A DNA stretch of 46,488 nucleotides from a bacterium (GTDB lineage Bacteria; Hydrothermota; UBA3073; JACQXS01; JAQTXJ01), in NCBI GenBank assembly GCA_028688815.1, contig JAQTXJ010000010.1:1-46488 (forward strand), read 5' to 3'. The translations under genes and the position numbers were made by a program. Below are positions 26,009 through 33,856 of this stretch, piece by piece. How positions within the stretch are numbered: position 1 is the stretch's first letter; every line of letters begins with the position of its first letter. The notes below the pieces were generated by a model, which saw only the letters and a list, made by a program, of their open reading frames with translations, was not told where the DNA came from and did not search any database.

Positions 26009-26788
26009 TTACCACCTATATCTTGCAGCCTGGTATATTTCTTTTGAGCTTGCTTGTATAAAGACAACAATGCTGCAGTTACTCGCATTACAACTTGCCC
26101 CAACAGTAAAAGCTCTTGTTTCGTCAAGTGAACCATTTGCCGGTATAGATACCGATTTTCCGGTTGGGTCGGGAAGCATATCCCGCACTACATTATAGAA
26201 AGTACTTCCCGAATAAGAAATATTAGTTTCAACAAGCACAACATACATAGTTCCGGTTATTGCAGCGCCCGTTGTATTCGTAATATGAACTTTAACAGTT
26301 CCGCTTTTCGAAGAAGCGTTGTAAGATGACCCACCGAGTCCGATTTTAAGAGAAATCGGGACAACTTTTCGAGTATTAAAATCGGTTCTATGAACAGTAG
26401 TAGGTGGTCCGACTCTTGGCACAATTCCATCGCATACAGTAGTGGGAGTACTATTCACGGAATAAAGGCTTCCTCTTGCAGTAACAGGGCCCGCAAAAGG
26501 AGCACCGGCATGGAAAGCAAGAACGATCAAGGAATCTTTTGCTTCGTTTTCCAAGGTATACAGCGCACTCGCTGTAGGAGGGCAGCTTGGTCAGCCTGTG
26601 CTAGTAAATTCTTCTATTAACACGGTTCTATAAGAAGCGCCTGTAGTTGTCGTTCCGGATCCATTACCATTGCCACCATTATTAGTGCTATTCAACGGGT
26701 CATACGGGTTATTTCTCGTCCTTTTACACCCTGCGGCACCAAAAACGATAAGTGGAATAAGAATCAAGTAACAGAATTTATTATTCAT
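26009..26788 (-). CDS. Omp28-like thioredoxin-fold lipoprotein, predicted selenoprotein (Sec encoded by in-frame UGA at 26591-26593)
   Basis: 259 aa if UGA codon 66 is read as selenocysteine. Layout: signal peptide with lipobox FGAAGC (lipid-anchored C21), a short NPYDP-containing linker rich in Asn/Gly/Thr (22-50), then an Omp28-type thioredoxin-like domain from about 54. It starts RTVLIEEFTSTG-U-PSCPPTASAL, where relatives read EEFTGxxCxxCP, so Sec66 replaces the first redox cysteine and C69 is the second. PTTVCDG further on matches the cis-proline strand of the fold. A beta-rich C-terminal half follows. The frame is the same on both sides of the UGA, and a SECIS-like hairpin lies directly after it. 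The start at 26788 has GAGGAGG 5-6 nt upstream; a GTG at 26803 is less likely. It overlaps the upstream gene by 8 nt. Likely role: extracytoplasmic thiol/selenol redox chemistry (inferred). Conventional gene callers would split it in two. Confidence 0.85.
26551..26590 (-). promoter_or_regulatory. candidate bacterial SECIS element
   Basis: This 40-nt minus-strand segment begins with the base after the UGA. The lower stem is CCAAG/CUUGG (5 bp), followed by an asymmetric internal loop (9 nt and 3 nt), an upper stem UACAGCG/CGCUGUA (7 bp) and the apical loop AGUG. The loop starts 21 nt after the UGA and contains the G and U expected for SelB recognition in bacterial SECIS elements. The hairpin lies wholly within the coding sequence, as it does in bacteria. 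Confidence 0.8.
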
Positions 26789-27284
26789 AAGTCCTCCTCG
26801 CACATAAAGCTATGCCGTTACCTTGAGGTTCAAAATATAATCCATATTTTTTTATTTTTTTATAATGTTTTTTTACGACTGCTGGTTTGGAGAGAAACAT
26901 TGCATCCGCAACCGAATATGCGTATATACCTCCCATAAGGACAAAACTTGCTATACTCATTGTTCCGTAAGAATTTGATTTATTATAATGGCTGTCAAAT
27001 TCCGCCGGTGTAGCGGTAGCCCCAAGTCCTTTATATTTACTGTATTCACTACTACTACTTACCATAAATATTAATCCCGAAAGTAACGTAACTGCTTCCC
27101 CGCCCATTATTCCGTAAGACTTAATTGTTTCACCCTTTTCTAACTGAGGCAAACCCGGAATAAACATTTTGCTATCGATTACCGATGCGGTAGAATTACT
27201 TTTTGCGAAACAGGAATTTGTCAAAACTCCTGATTGTGTGATAAGAATAGATATACAAAAAACATAAAATATTTTTGTGTTCAT
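26781..27284 (-). CDS. DUF5683-like predicted membrane protein
   Basis: 167 aa. It has an N-terminal signal or anchor segment (IFYVFCISILITQSGV) and a motif MFIPGLPQLEKGETIKSYGIMGGE, resembling the 'PGxGQxYxGxxxKGxx' start of DUF5683 and related small membrane proteins of the FCB group. Two further hydrophobic stretches follow (AVTLLSGLIFMVSSS and TMSIASFVLMGGIYAYSVADAMF). The tail is basic (KKHYKKIKKYGLYFEPQGNG). The function is unknown. A good promoter lies upstream. Its stop codon is embedded in the start of the predicted selenoprotein gene (8-nt overlap, ATGAATAA), so the two proteins are probably made together. Confidence 0.7.
   Translation of the reverse strand: MNTKIFYVFCISILITQSGVLTNSCFAKSNSTASVIDSKMFIPGLPQLEKGETIKSYGIMGGEAVTLLSGLIFMVSSSSEYSKYKGLGATATPAEFDSHYNKSNSYGTMSIASFVLMGGIYAYSVADAMFLSKPAVVKKHYKKIKKYGLYFEPQGNGIALCARRTYE
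26792..26798 (-). promoter_or_regulatory. ribosome-binding site fixing the start of the predicted selenoprotein
   Basis: GAGGAGG on the minus strand, 3-9 nt before ATG 26788 and within the last codons of the upstream gene. It selects the ATG over the GTG at 26803. Confidence 0.75.
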
Positions 27285-27310
27285 ATTTTCCTTTCTAACA
27301 CTTTCATAAT

Positions 27311-27339
27311 ATAGTATTTCCCTTTTAACGGTCTGTCAA
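27311..27339 (-). promoter_or_regulatory. promoter ahead of the DUF5683-selenoprotein unit
   Basis: Consensus -35 TTGACA (complement 27334-27339), 17-bp spacer, -10 TACTAT (complement 27311-27316), about 25-30 bp upstream of the start at 27284, which has AAAGGA. This suggests the genes downstream of ftsZ can be transcribed independently of the dcw cluster. Confidence 0.6.
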
Positions 27340-27435
27340 TATTTTTTGCATAAAAGAATTTTGCACTTCTATATTCAAAGTTTTCTGATGTATTCAGAGA
27401 TGCGAAGCAAAAGCGGGGATTTTTTATTTTTAACG

Positions 27436-28677
27436 TTACCCGTTTATTGATATGTTTCTTCTTTTAAATGCCGGTATCCTCAAGTTTTCTTTTTCATTCA
27501 ATCTTTTTTCTTCCTTTATTCCGCCTGCAATTAAAGTCACTTTTATTTCATCCGACAATTTTTCATCTACTCTTATTCCAAAAATTATATTAGTATCTAC
27601 TTTTGTAGAATCTTTTATTACCGACAATATTTGTTGAAATTCCTGAGGTGTTATATTGTTTCCGCTTGTTATATTAAAAAGCACTCCGGTTGCTTTTTTT
27701 ATTTGTTTTTCACTCAGGCTGGAAAAACTCAGGGCTTGTTTTACGGCTTTAAATGCCCTGTCTTCGCCTTTTGCTTTACCTATGCCTATATTTGTTTCTC
27801 CCCGTTCGCCTATTATGGAACATACATCTGCAAAATCTATATTTACCTGTCCAGGATATAAAATAATTTCGACAAGTTCCTGGATTAGTTGGGCTAAAAC
27901 TTTATTAGCTTTTGTAAACAAGTTTTCTTTATATGAGTCTGCAAAAGGGAGTTTTATATCGGGAACATTTTCTTTTTTAATCGACTTTTCCATAGAAAAA
28001 TCAGAAGTATTCATTGAAGAGAAAAGTTTATCATTTGGTATAGTAATCAACGCATCGGTATATCTTTTTAATTTACAAATACCTTCGTTTGCCTGTTGTT
28101 GTCTTACGTCACCTTCAAGATAAAAGGGTGTCGTTACTATCCCCACAACAAAAGCCCCTTCTTCTTTAGCTATCTGGGCAATTAAAGGGGATGCTCCCGT
28201 TCCGGTTCCTCCGCCCATACCACATATTATGAAGACTACATTTCTTTCATTATAAGGGCTATTCTGTATAACTTGTTTTGCAGCGGATATATTTATGCCT
28301 GGGTATCCACTCACAAGGGAAGGGAACTTTATAATTTCCTTTACGTCTTCATAATTTTCTTCCATAGCTTTTTTCCCGACATCCGGTTTACCACCGGATC
28401 CCAATCCACTTGTAAGTTTTATTCCTATTTGAACTTTATACATCGTCTTTGCGGTATTAAGGTCTTGTTTATCAGTATTTATAGTAACAAAATTGACTTC
28501 AGGCATATTATGGAAACTATTTCCTTTCATCATCAAGTTAACAGTTTTGCAGCCTGTTCCACCGATCCCGACAATCTTGATTCTACAATTATTATTAATT
28601 TCCGGGTGCACGGAAGGTTTTTCTATGAACAACTCTTCCTGGTTTTTAGGCGGCAAATCCGTTAATTTAAATCTCAT
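27436..28677 (-). CDS. ftsZ: cell division protein FtsZ
   Basis: 413 aa tubulin-like GTPase that forms the division ring. The N-terminal nucleotide-binding part has [17 protein letters not shown] and [11 protein letters not shown], the G-box is [22 protein letters not shown], and the T7-type region is [12 protein letters not shown]. The C-terminus ends [14 protein letters not shown], the conserved peptide that binds FtsA and other partners. It follows ftsA by 21 bp, the usual order. No Shine-Dalgarno sequence is apparent in front of the ATG, so translation may be coupled to ftsA. A short repeat (27397-27425) lies after the gene. Confidence 0.97.
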   Translation of the reverse strand: MRFKLTDLPPKNQEELFIEKPSVHPEINNNCRIKIVGIGGTGCKTVNLMMKGNSFHNMPEVNFVTINTDKQDLNTAKTMYKVQIGIKLTSGLGSGGKPDVGKKAMEENYEDVKEIIKFPSLVSGYPGINISAAKQVIQNSPYNERNVVFIICGMGGGTGTGASPLIAQIAKEEGAFVVGIVTTPFYLEGDVRQQQANEGICKLKRYTDALITIPNDKLFSSMNTSDFSMEKSIKKENVPDIKLPFADSYKENLFTKANKVLAQLIQELVEIILYPGQVNIDFADVCSIIGERGETNIGIGKAKGEDRAFKAVKQALSFSSLSEKQIKKATGVLFNITSGNNITPQEFQQILSVIKDSTKVDTNIIFGIRVDEKLSDEIKVTLIAGGIKEEKRLNEKENLRIPAFKRRNISING

Positions 28678-28698
28678 TTTATTAGTTTATGTATTTCA

Positions 28699-30042
28699 TT
28701 ATTCTACAAGCCATTTCCTCATTTTTGAACCTGTTTTTTGGAACCAATTTGCTCCTTCAATTTTTCCCATTTTCTTTTCTTTAGACCTACTTGTTTTATC
28801 GCGGAAATCCTCTCCATTTTGCAAACCATAAAGTATAAGTCCAACTGCCGAAGTATAAGCAGGATCTTTTAAGGCATCGTTTAACCCTCTTATATTACAA
28901 GGAAACCCAACTCTTGCCGACATTTCAAAAATTCGTTGTGCCAAACCGTCTATTCCCGACATTTTTGCGGTGCCACCCGTAATTATGACCCCAGCAGGCG
29001 TAAAGTCCGCATAATCATTATAATTATTTTCCGTTATTTCTTTTATTTTCCTGTTAATTGAACCAAATATTTCTTCTACTCTCGGAGCTATAACTCTTAC
29101 AAGTTCTTTTCTTTCTATATTTTTTGCCTGTCCATTTGGCAGGTTTCGTCCACCCGGTACGCCCACAACTACTGTTTTTAAAAGGTTTGTCAGGTTTATA
29201 GTTTCATCCGGTGTCATTTCCGAACGAGCCATTCCGTATTTTATTTTTAATTCTTCTGCTTCTCTTTTGGATATTCCAAAAGCAATTGCTATATCATTAG
29301 TTATATAATTTCCCCCAACATCAATACTAAAGACTTCTTTTATTTTACCGTCTGAAAATATTCCTACTTCGGTTGTTTCTTCTCCAATGTCTACCAATAT
29401 ATAACCGAGTCCCCGGTCTTCTGCTTCCAACACTCCATAAAAATTAGCAATTGTTTGCAAAACCAATCCTCTAATTCCAATTTTTGCACGTTCTGCGGAT
29501 TTATAAATATTTTGCACGCCCATACTTGATCCGCTTACGATATATATTTCTGCTTCCAATCTATTCCCGGTCATTCCTATCGGATTTTTTATACCACTCT
29601 GTTCATCTATGATAAATTTCTGCGGGATTGTATATACTATTTCTCTACCGGGTGAGCTTTTTATTGCTTTTGCCTGTTCTTTTACTTCAATTACGGCTTT
29701 TCCGGTTATTTCTTTTCCCGGTGTTGAAATCGGTATCACGCCTCTTACGGTTTCTCCTTTTATATGAGACCCTCCAATGCCGATAAATAATTCATTTAAT
29801 TTAACTCCTGCTTTTTTTTCTGCTTCCGAAACTACCGTCCTCATTCCCGATGCCATACCTTCCAAGTCAATTATCAAACCGTTATTCAGGGAAGAAGTTT
29901 CTATGCTTGCATCCCCTATAATTTCTAAAGCTTCTATCCCGGTCAATGCATTTTCTTTATCCGGATTAATCGGTATTTTTCCGACTAAACAGGTAATTTT
30001 AGAATTTCCAAAATCAATTCCTGCAATCAATTCTTCCTTCAT
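28699..30042 (-). CDS. ftsA: cell division protein FtsA
   Basis: 447 aa actin-like protein that tethers FtsZ to the membrane. It contains GIDFGNSKITCLVGK (phosphate 1), the SHS2/1C region (VSEAEKKAGVKLNELFIGIGGSHIKG), YILVDIGEETTEVGIFSDGKI (phosphate 2) and GVIITGGTAKMSGIDGLA (adenosine motif). The C-terminus (GANWFQKTGSKMRKWLVE) is the typical amphipathic membrane-targeting helix. Around residues 295-302 the segment NLPNGQAK is encoded by a CCTGCC/GGCAGG-type repeat that also occurs at the end of rsmH, and looks like a small insertion. AGGGGA serves as ribosome-binding site. Confidence 0.96.
   Translation of the reverse strand: MKEELIAGIDFGNSKITCLVGKIPINPDKENALTGIEALEIIGDASIETSSLNNGLIIDLEGMASGMRTVVSEAEKKAGVKLNELFIGIGGSHIKGETVRGVIPISTPGKEITGKAVIEVKEQAKAIKSSPGREIVYTIPQKFIIDEQSGIKNPIGMTGNRLEAEIYIVSGSSMGVQNIYKSAERAKIGIRGLVLQTIANFYGVLEAEDRGLGYILVDIGEETTEVGIFSDGKIKEVFSIDVGGNYITNDIAIAFGISKREAEELKIKYGMARSEMTPDETINLTNLLKTVVVGVPGGRNLPNGQAKNIERKELVRVIAPRVEEIFGSINRKIKEITENNYNDYADFTPAGVIITGGTAKMSGIDGLAQRIFEMSARVGFPCNIRGLNDALKDPAYTSAVGLILYGLQNGEDFRDKTSRSKEKKMGKIEGANWFQKTGSKMRKWLVE
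29126..29143. repeat. GGCAGG-type short repeat inside ftsA
   Basis: Plus strand GCCTGTCCATTTGGCAGG resembles the hairpin at 41991-42013 (TGCCTGCC ... TTTGGCAGG) at the 3' end of rsmH. It is read in frame within ftsA. Confidence 0.35.
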
Positions 30043-30070
30043 TTTAGTTCCCCTATGTCAGAGATAGGAG

Positions 30071-30085
30071 TCCGCCTGAGGCGGA
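30071..30085. repeat. palindromic element between murC and ftsA
   Basis: TCCGCCTGAGGCGGA, a perfect palindrome apart from its central base, flanked by TAGGAG and TTTCTACCTACCC. The 15-mer is identical to the one inside the propeller gene (24519-24533). The flanks resemble those of the hairpin at 41866-41887. It occupies much of the 58-bp murC-ftsA gap where ddl, murB or ftsQ often sit in other bacteria. Confidence 0.6.
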
Positions 30086-30100
30086 TTTCTACCTACCCTA

Positions 30101-31516
30101 TTATTTAATTAATTCCGGATTCTTAATAATTTCTTCCCCGAATTTATATATATCTCCTGCACCCACCGTAAACAGAGTATCTCCTTTTTTCAGATTTTTC
30201 TTACACCATTTCAACAAATCATCTTTACTTCTCATATAATACATATTTGAAAGTCCATATTGTTTTCCTGCATTTATAATGAGTTCGCTTGTTATTCCTT
30301 CAACGGGTTTTTCCCTTGCAGGGTATATAGGCATTATTGCTACCAAATCAGCATCTTTAAAACTCTGACCGAATCTTTCCGCCAATTTTTGTGTTCTTGA
30401 AAACAGGTGTGGCTGGAATATCACAATAACGCGTGAATCGAAAGTTTTTCGCGCTGCCGCCAGCGTTGTTTGTATTTCTGCGGGATGGTGAGCATAGTCA
30501 TCCATTACGATAATTCCATTTACATTCCCTTTGAACTCAAATCTTCTCATAGGACATGCAAATTCCGCAACTGCCTCTTTAATTTTTGTCATAGGAATTT
30601 CCAACTCCATACCAACGGCAATTGCTCCGCAAGCATTGAGTATATTGTGAATTCCCGGCATAAAAAGAGTAAATTCTTCGGGAACGTTACCATTATACTG
30701 AATCGCAAATTTTGAAGGAGACATTTTGAATTCTTTTACCATATCAGGGCTAACCGCATTTCCAAGTTGATACTGTTTTATTTTTATATTGGCTTCCTGG
30801 TTAAATCCATAACTCACATATCTTTTTTTTATTTTTGAAAGTATAAGGTTTATATTTATATCGTCTTTACATATAATATTACATCCATAGAAAGGCACTA
30901 AATTAGCGAATTTTATGAATATTTTTCTTATTTCGTCCATATCTTTATAATTATCCAAGTGGTCTGCGTCAATATTTGTTATAACGTTAATAACAGGTGT
31001 AAGTTTAAGAAATAATTTATCGCTTTCATCGGCTTCGCATACAAGAAACTTCCCCTGTTTACTTAGTCTGACATTTGCGCCTATAGCTTTTAATTTTCCG
31101 CCCACGACTATAGTTGGGTCAAAACCTGCCACTTCAAGTATTTTTCCTACCATTGAAGTCGTCGTTGTTTTACCGTGTGTTCCGGCAATAGCAATTCCTT
31201 CTTTCATTCTCATGAGTTCCGCAAGGATTTCTATCCTTGGTATACACGGGATTCTTTTTCTTCGGGCTGCACGCACTTCCGGGTTATTATATTTTATGGC
31301 AGAAGAATATACTACTACGTCTGCTCCTTTTACGTTTTCTTTATTATGACCTTCAAAAATTTTAATTCCTATATTTGATAAACGCTCCGTTACTGCCGAA
31401 GTTGAATTGTCGGAGCCCGTTATTTCATAACCTTCATAATTTAATAATTCAGAAATTCCACTCATTCCTGCTCCCCCGATCCCTACAAAATGTATACGTT
31501 TTATGTGTCTAAACAT
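30101..31516 (-). CDS. murC: UDP-N-acetylmuramate--L-alanine ligase
   Basis: 471 aa from the start chosen here. MurC adds the first amino acid of the peptidoglycan stem. It has the MurC N-terminal motif HFVGIGGAGMSGISELL, ATP-binding GTHGKTTTTSMVGKIL, VCEADESDKLFL, NIDADHLDNYKDMD, MDDYAHHPAEIQTTL, FQPHLFSRTQ and GAGDIYKFGEEI. The ATG at 31516 is preceded by AAAGGAGG at 31523-31530 and overlaps the end of murG by 8 nt. A longer frame from 31546 lacks a comparable site and would add ten residues before the conserved region. Confidence 0.96.
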   Translation of the reverse strand: MFRHIKRIHFVGIGGAGMSGISELLNYEGYEITGSDNSTSAVTERLSNIGIKIFEGHNKENVKGADVVVYSSAIKYNNPEVRAARRKRIPCIPRIEILAELMRMKEGIAIAGTHGKTTTTSMVGKILEVAGFDPTIVVGGKLKAIGANVRLSKQGKFLVCEADESDKLFLKLTPVINVITNIDADHLDNYKDMDEIRKIFIKFANLVPFYGCNIICKDDININLILSKIKKRYVSYGFNQEANIKIKQYQLGNAVSPDMVKEFKMSPSKFAIQYNGNVPEEFTLFMPGIHNILNACGAIAVGMELEIPMTKIKEAVAEFACPMRRFEFKGNVNGIIVMDDYAHHPAEIQTTLAAARKTFDSRVIVIFQPHLFSRTQKLAERFGQSFKDADLVAIMPIYPAREKPVEGITSELIINAGKQYGLSNMYYMRSKDDLLKWCKKNLKKGDTLFTVGAGDIYKFGEEIIKNPELIK

Positions 31517-32591
31517 AGGGTACCTCCTTTCTTTGTGCAATTTCAATTATTCTATCTGCTATTAAGGTTGCTGCATTACTTGTTTTTTCGACTTTTTGTT
31601 CACCATTTATTTTATTATGTTTATCGGCAATATACGTTTTTATTTCCCGGGCAAGTTTTTCAGGTGTAAGTTCCGGTTCCGGGATTATCCTTGCCAGACC
31701 ACGTCTTTCAAGCAGTTTTGCATTTTTCATCTGGTGTTGTTGAGTCGCGTACGGGTATGGAATAAGTATTGCCGGGATATTAGTTGCCATTATTTCACCG
31801 ATAGTCAATGCGCCTGACCGCGAAACCAGGATATTCGAATTCCCGTAAACGCTTCCCATATCGTTAATAAAACTTGATATATATACGTTATCGGGTTTAT
31901 TCTCGTCATGATTAGTATTTCCGGTTTGCCATATAAATTGGAAATCTTTTCCCAAGAGTTCTACGGTTTTTGGAATAACTTTATTTATAGCCTGTGCTCC
32001 TCTGGAACCGCCGAAAATAAAAATCGTAATTTTATTTTCTTTCAAGCCAAAATCTTTTATATTTTTCGTACACACAGTAATTTCTTTTCTAACCGGGAAT
32101 CCCCCGATATGGACTTTTTTTGAAGGCAGATTATCTTTTGCGCAAGGGAAAGCGGCCCATATTTCGTATACAAAGTTTGACAGCATTTTCGTCGTAAGTC
32201 CCGGAATAGAGTCTATTTCACTAATTATAGTTGGAATCCCCAACAAGGAAGCGATAAAAACGCAATTAAACGAGCCGAATCCTCCTGTTCCTATTACCCC
32301 ATCAGGTTTTTCTTCCAGCAATATTTTCACTGCCTGAACTAAGGCTATTACTAAGAAAATCGGGAACATCAATTTAGCTTTCATTTTTTTCCCAAGCAGT
32401 GGTCTTTGCGATGTGCTTTTAAAACGGTATTTACCCGATATTATTTTCTTTTCCAATCCGATTTGCGAACCGACCAACAAAACGTCCACATTTTTTTCTA
32501 TTAATTCATCGGCTATTGCGAGCGCGGTACATATATGTCCGCCGGTTCCGCCCGTTGCAACTATTATTTTTATTTTATTTTCTTCTTTCAT
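31509..32591 (-). CDS. murG: undecaprenyldiphospho-muramoylpentapeptide N-acetylglucosaminyltransferase
   Basis: 360 aa GT28 glycosyltransferase that makes lipid II from lipid I and UDP-GlcNAc on the inner face of the cytoplasmic membrane. It has the glycine-rich N-terminal loop (VATGGTGGHICTALAIADEL), GVIGTGGFGSFNCVFIASLLGIPTI, IFIFGGSRGAQAINKVIP, LVSRSGALTIGEIMATNIPAILIPYPYATQQHQMKNA and a C-terminal helix. In the first loop ICTALA replaces the more common VFPALA. It ends within the start of murC. The 52-bp upstream gap to ftsW contains a palindromic element. Confidence 0.95.
   Translation of the reverse strand: MKEENKIKIIVATGGTGGHICTALAIADELIEKNVDVLLVGSQIGLEKKIISGKYRFKSTSQRPLLGKKMKAKLMFPIFLVIALVQAVKILLEEKPDGVIGTGGFGSFNCVFIASLLGIPTIISEIDSIPGLTTKMLSNFVYEIWAAFPCAKDNLPSKKVHIGGFPVRKEITVCTKNIKDFGLKENKITIFIFGGSRGAQAINKVIPKTVELLGKDFQFIWQTGNTNHDENKPDNVYISSFINDMGSVYGNSNILVSRSGALTIGEIMATNIPAILIPYPYATQQHQMKNAKLLERRGLARIIPEPELTPEKLAREIKTYIADKHNKINGEQKVEKTSNAATLIADRIIEIAQRKEVPYV
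31523..31530 (-). promoter_or_regulatory. ribosome-binding site fixing the murC start
   Basis: AAAGGAGG on the minus strand, 6 nt before ATG 31516, located inside the last codons of murG. Confidence 0.8.
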
Positions 32592-32617
32592 CTTTTTTTC
32601 TATTACAACTCCTTGGC

Positions 32618-32660
32618 ATAGCCCTTAGGAGATGTTATCCAGCTCAGCTGGGCTTTTCGC
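32618..32660. repeat. palindromic element between ftsW and murG, overlapping the ftsW stop
   Basis: TTAGGAGATGTTATCCAGCT followed by CAGCTGGGCTTTT, with the arms CCAGCT/AGCTGG. It resembles the second hairpin of the copies at 35328-35384 and 43031-43100. The ftsW stop (TGA) and its last codons (KPS) lie inside it. Confidence 0.5.
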
Positions 32661-33855
32661 TCTTTACTGTCATTTCCTGTTCATCCTCTTTATGAAGACT
32701 TACATTCAAAAGTATTCCAACACTTATCAAACTTGCCAATAAGTTTGACCCCCCGAATGATATAAACGGCAGCGGAACGCCTGTTGTCGGTAAAATTCCG
32801 CAAGCTACGCATATATGAACCATTGCCGATATGAACAACAAAAAGCTTATACCTACCGCCAGAAGGTGTCCCATTCCATCCGGCGCACCCCATGCAATTC
32901 TTATACCTTTCAGAAATAACAATAAAAACATTATGCACACAAAAGAGCCTCCTAGTAACCCGGCTTCTTCCGATATTATTGAGAATATGAAATCGGTATG
33001 CGGATAAGGCAGAAATAGAAGTTTTGCTTTTCCTTCTCCAAGACCTTTTCCAAGAAATCCTCCTGCGCCTATACCGTACAACGACTGCTGTAACTGGTAA
33101 TTAATAGGTTGTTTTATTTCTCCCGGAGCTTTTGCCGTATCGTTCGTTTTGTTGGGACCGTTTCTATTTTCATCCTGTATCGCCACGTATTTAGTTACTC
33201 TTGCTCTCGCGTATGCAAATTTCGGAGAACTCATAAAACTTACGACTCCCAGACTTCCAATCAAAGCCACCGGCGCCAGCAAATAAACAATTTTTACTCC
33301 ACCCATAAATAACATTACAAAACAGGTCATAAATATTACGGATAATATTCCGAAAGACGGTTCCAGTGCTATCAAAACGCCTACGCCTGCAATCACTCCA
33401 AATAAAGGCAAAAGAGTCTTTTTGAAATCGTTAACATCTCTTTTTGACAAGAAATCCGCAATAAATATTATAAGGGCAATCTTCACGAATTCCGACGGCT
33501 GAATTGATATGCCCGCTATTTTTATCCACCTGTGCACACCATTTATTTTTGGTCCCCAGATAAGGACCGCGATAAGGAAACATACCGTTACTCCCAGGAA
33601 ACCCCAAGATATTTTTCCCAACAAATGATAATCCGTTTTTAGCAAAACAATGCACAATATAATTCCAACAAGCAGCGGTATAAGTTGCTTTCGCAAGAAC
33701 ACCAGACTGGTTATCTGATTATTTTTGCCGCCGTTTTTAACCTGTTCGCTTATAAAAACAAATACCGAACTCGAGTACACCATCACTATTCCTATAGCCA
33801 GAAGTATCCCGACCATAATAACTATGTCACTATTTGCTCTTCTTATATGATGCAT
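32644..33855 (-). CDS. ftsW: septal peptidoglycan polymerase FtsW (SEDS family)
   Basis: 403 aa with about ten membrane helices. FtsW polymerises lipid II at the septum together with FtsI. SEDS hallmarks are MVGILLAIGIVMVYSSS at the N-terminus, GVHRWIKIAGISIQPSEFVKIALI, LEPSFGILSVIFMTCFVMLFMGG, YQLQQSLYGIGAGGFLGKGLGEGKAKLLFLPYPHTDFIFSIISEEAGLLG and TTGVPLPFISFGGSNLLASL. The final residues (SEKPS) and the stop codon fall in a dispersed hairpin element. It is separated from murD by a single base. Confidence 0.95.
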   Translation of the reverse strand: MHHIRRANSDIVIMVGILLAIGIVMVYSSSVFVFISEQVKNGGKNNQITSLVFLRKQLIPLLVGIILCIVLLKTDYHLLGKISWGFLGVTVCFLIAVLIWGPKINGVHRWIKIAGISIQPSEFVKIALIIFIADFLSKRDVNDFKKTLLPLFGVIAGVGVLIALEPSFGILSVIFMTCFVMLFMGGVKIVYLLAPVALIGSLGVVSFMSSPKFAYARARVTKYVAIQDENRNGPNKTNDTAKAPGEIKQPINYQLQQSLYGIGAGGFLGKGLGEGKAKLLFLPYPHTDFIFSIISEEAGLLGGSFVCIMFLLLFLKGIRIAWGAPDGMGHLLAVGISFLLFISAMVHICVACGILPTTGVPLPFISFGGSNLLASLISVGILLNVSLHKEDEQEMTVKSEKPS

Positions 33856-33856
33856 T

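Noticed and set aside
26591-26593. UGA in the lipoprotein gene read as tryptophan or glycine (alternative genetic code) or as a plain nonsense mutation
   Set aside because: UGA is used as a normal stop in ackA and ftsW in this window, tryptophan is encoded by TGG throughout, and neither residue fits the redox position. A plain mutation would not explain the SECIS-like hairpin. It remains a residual possibility.
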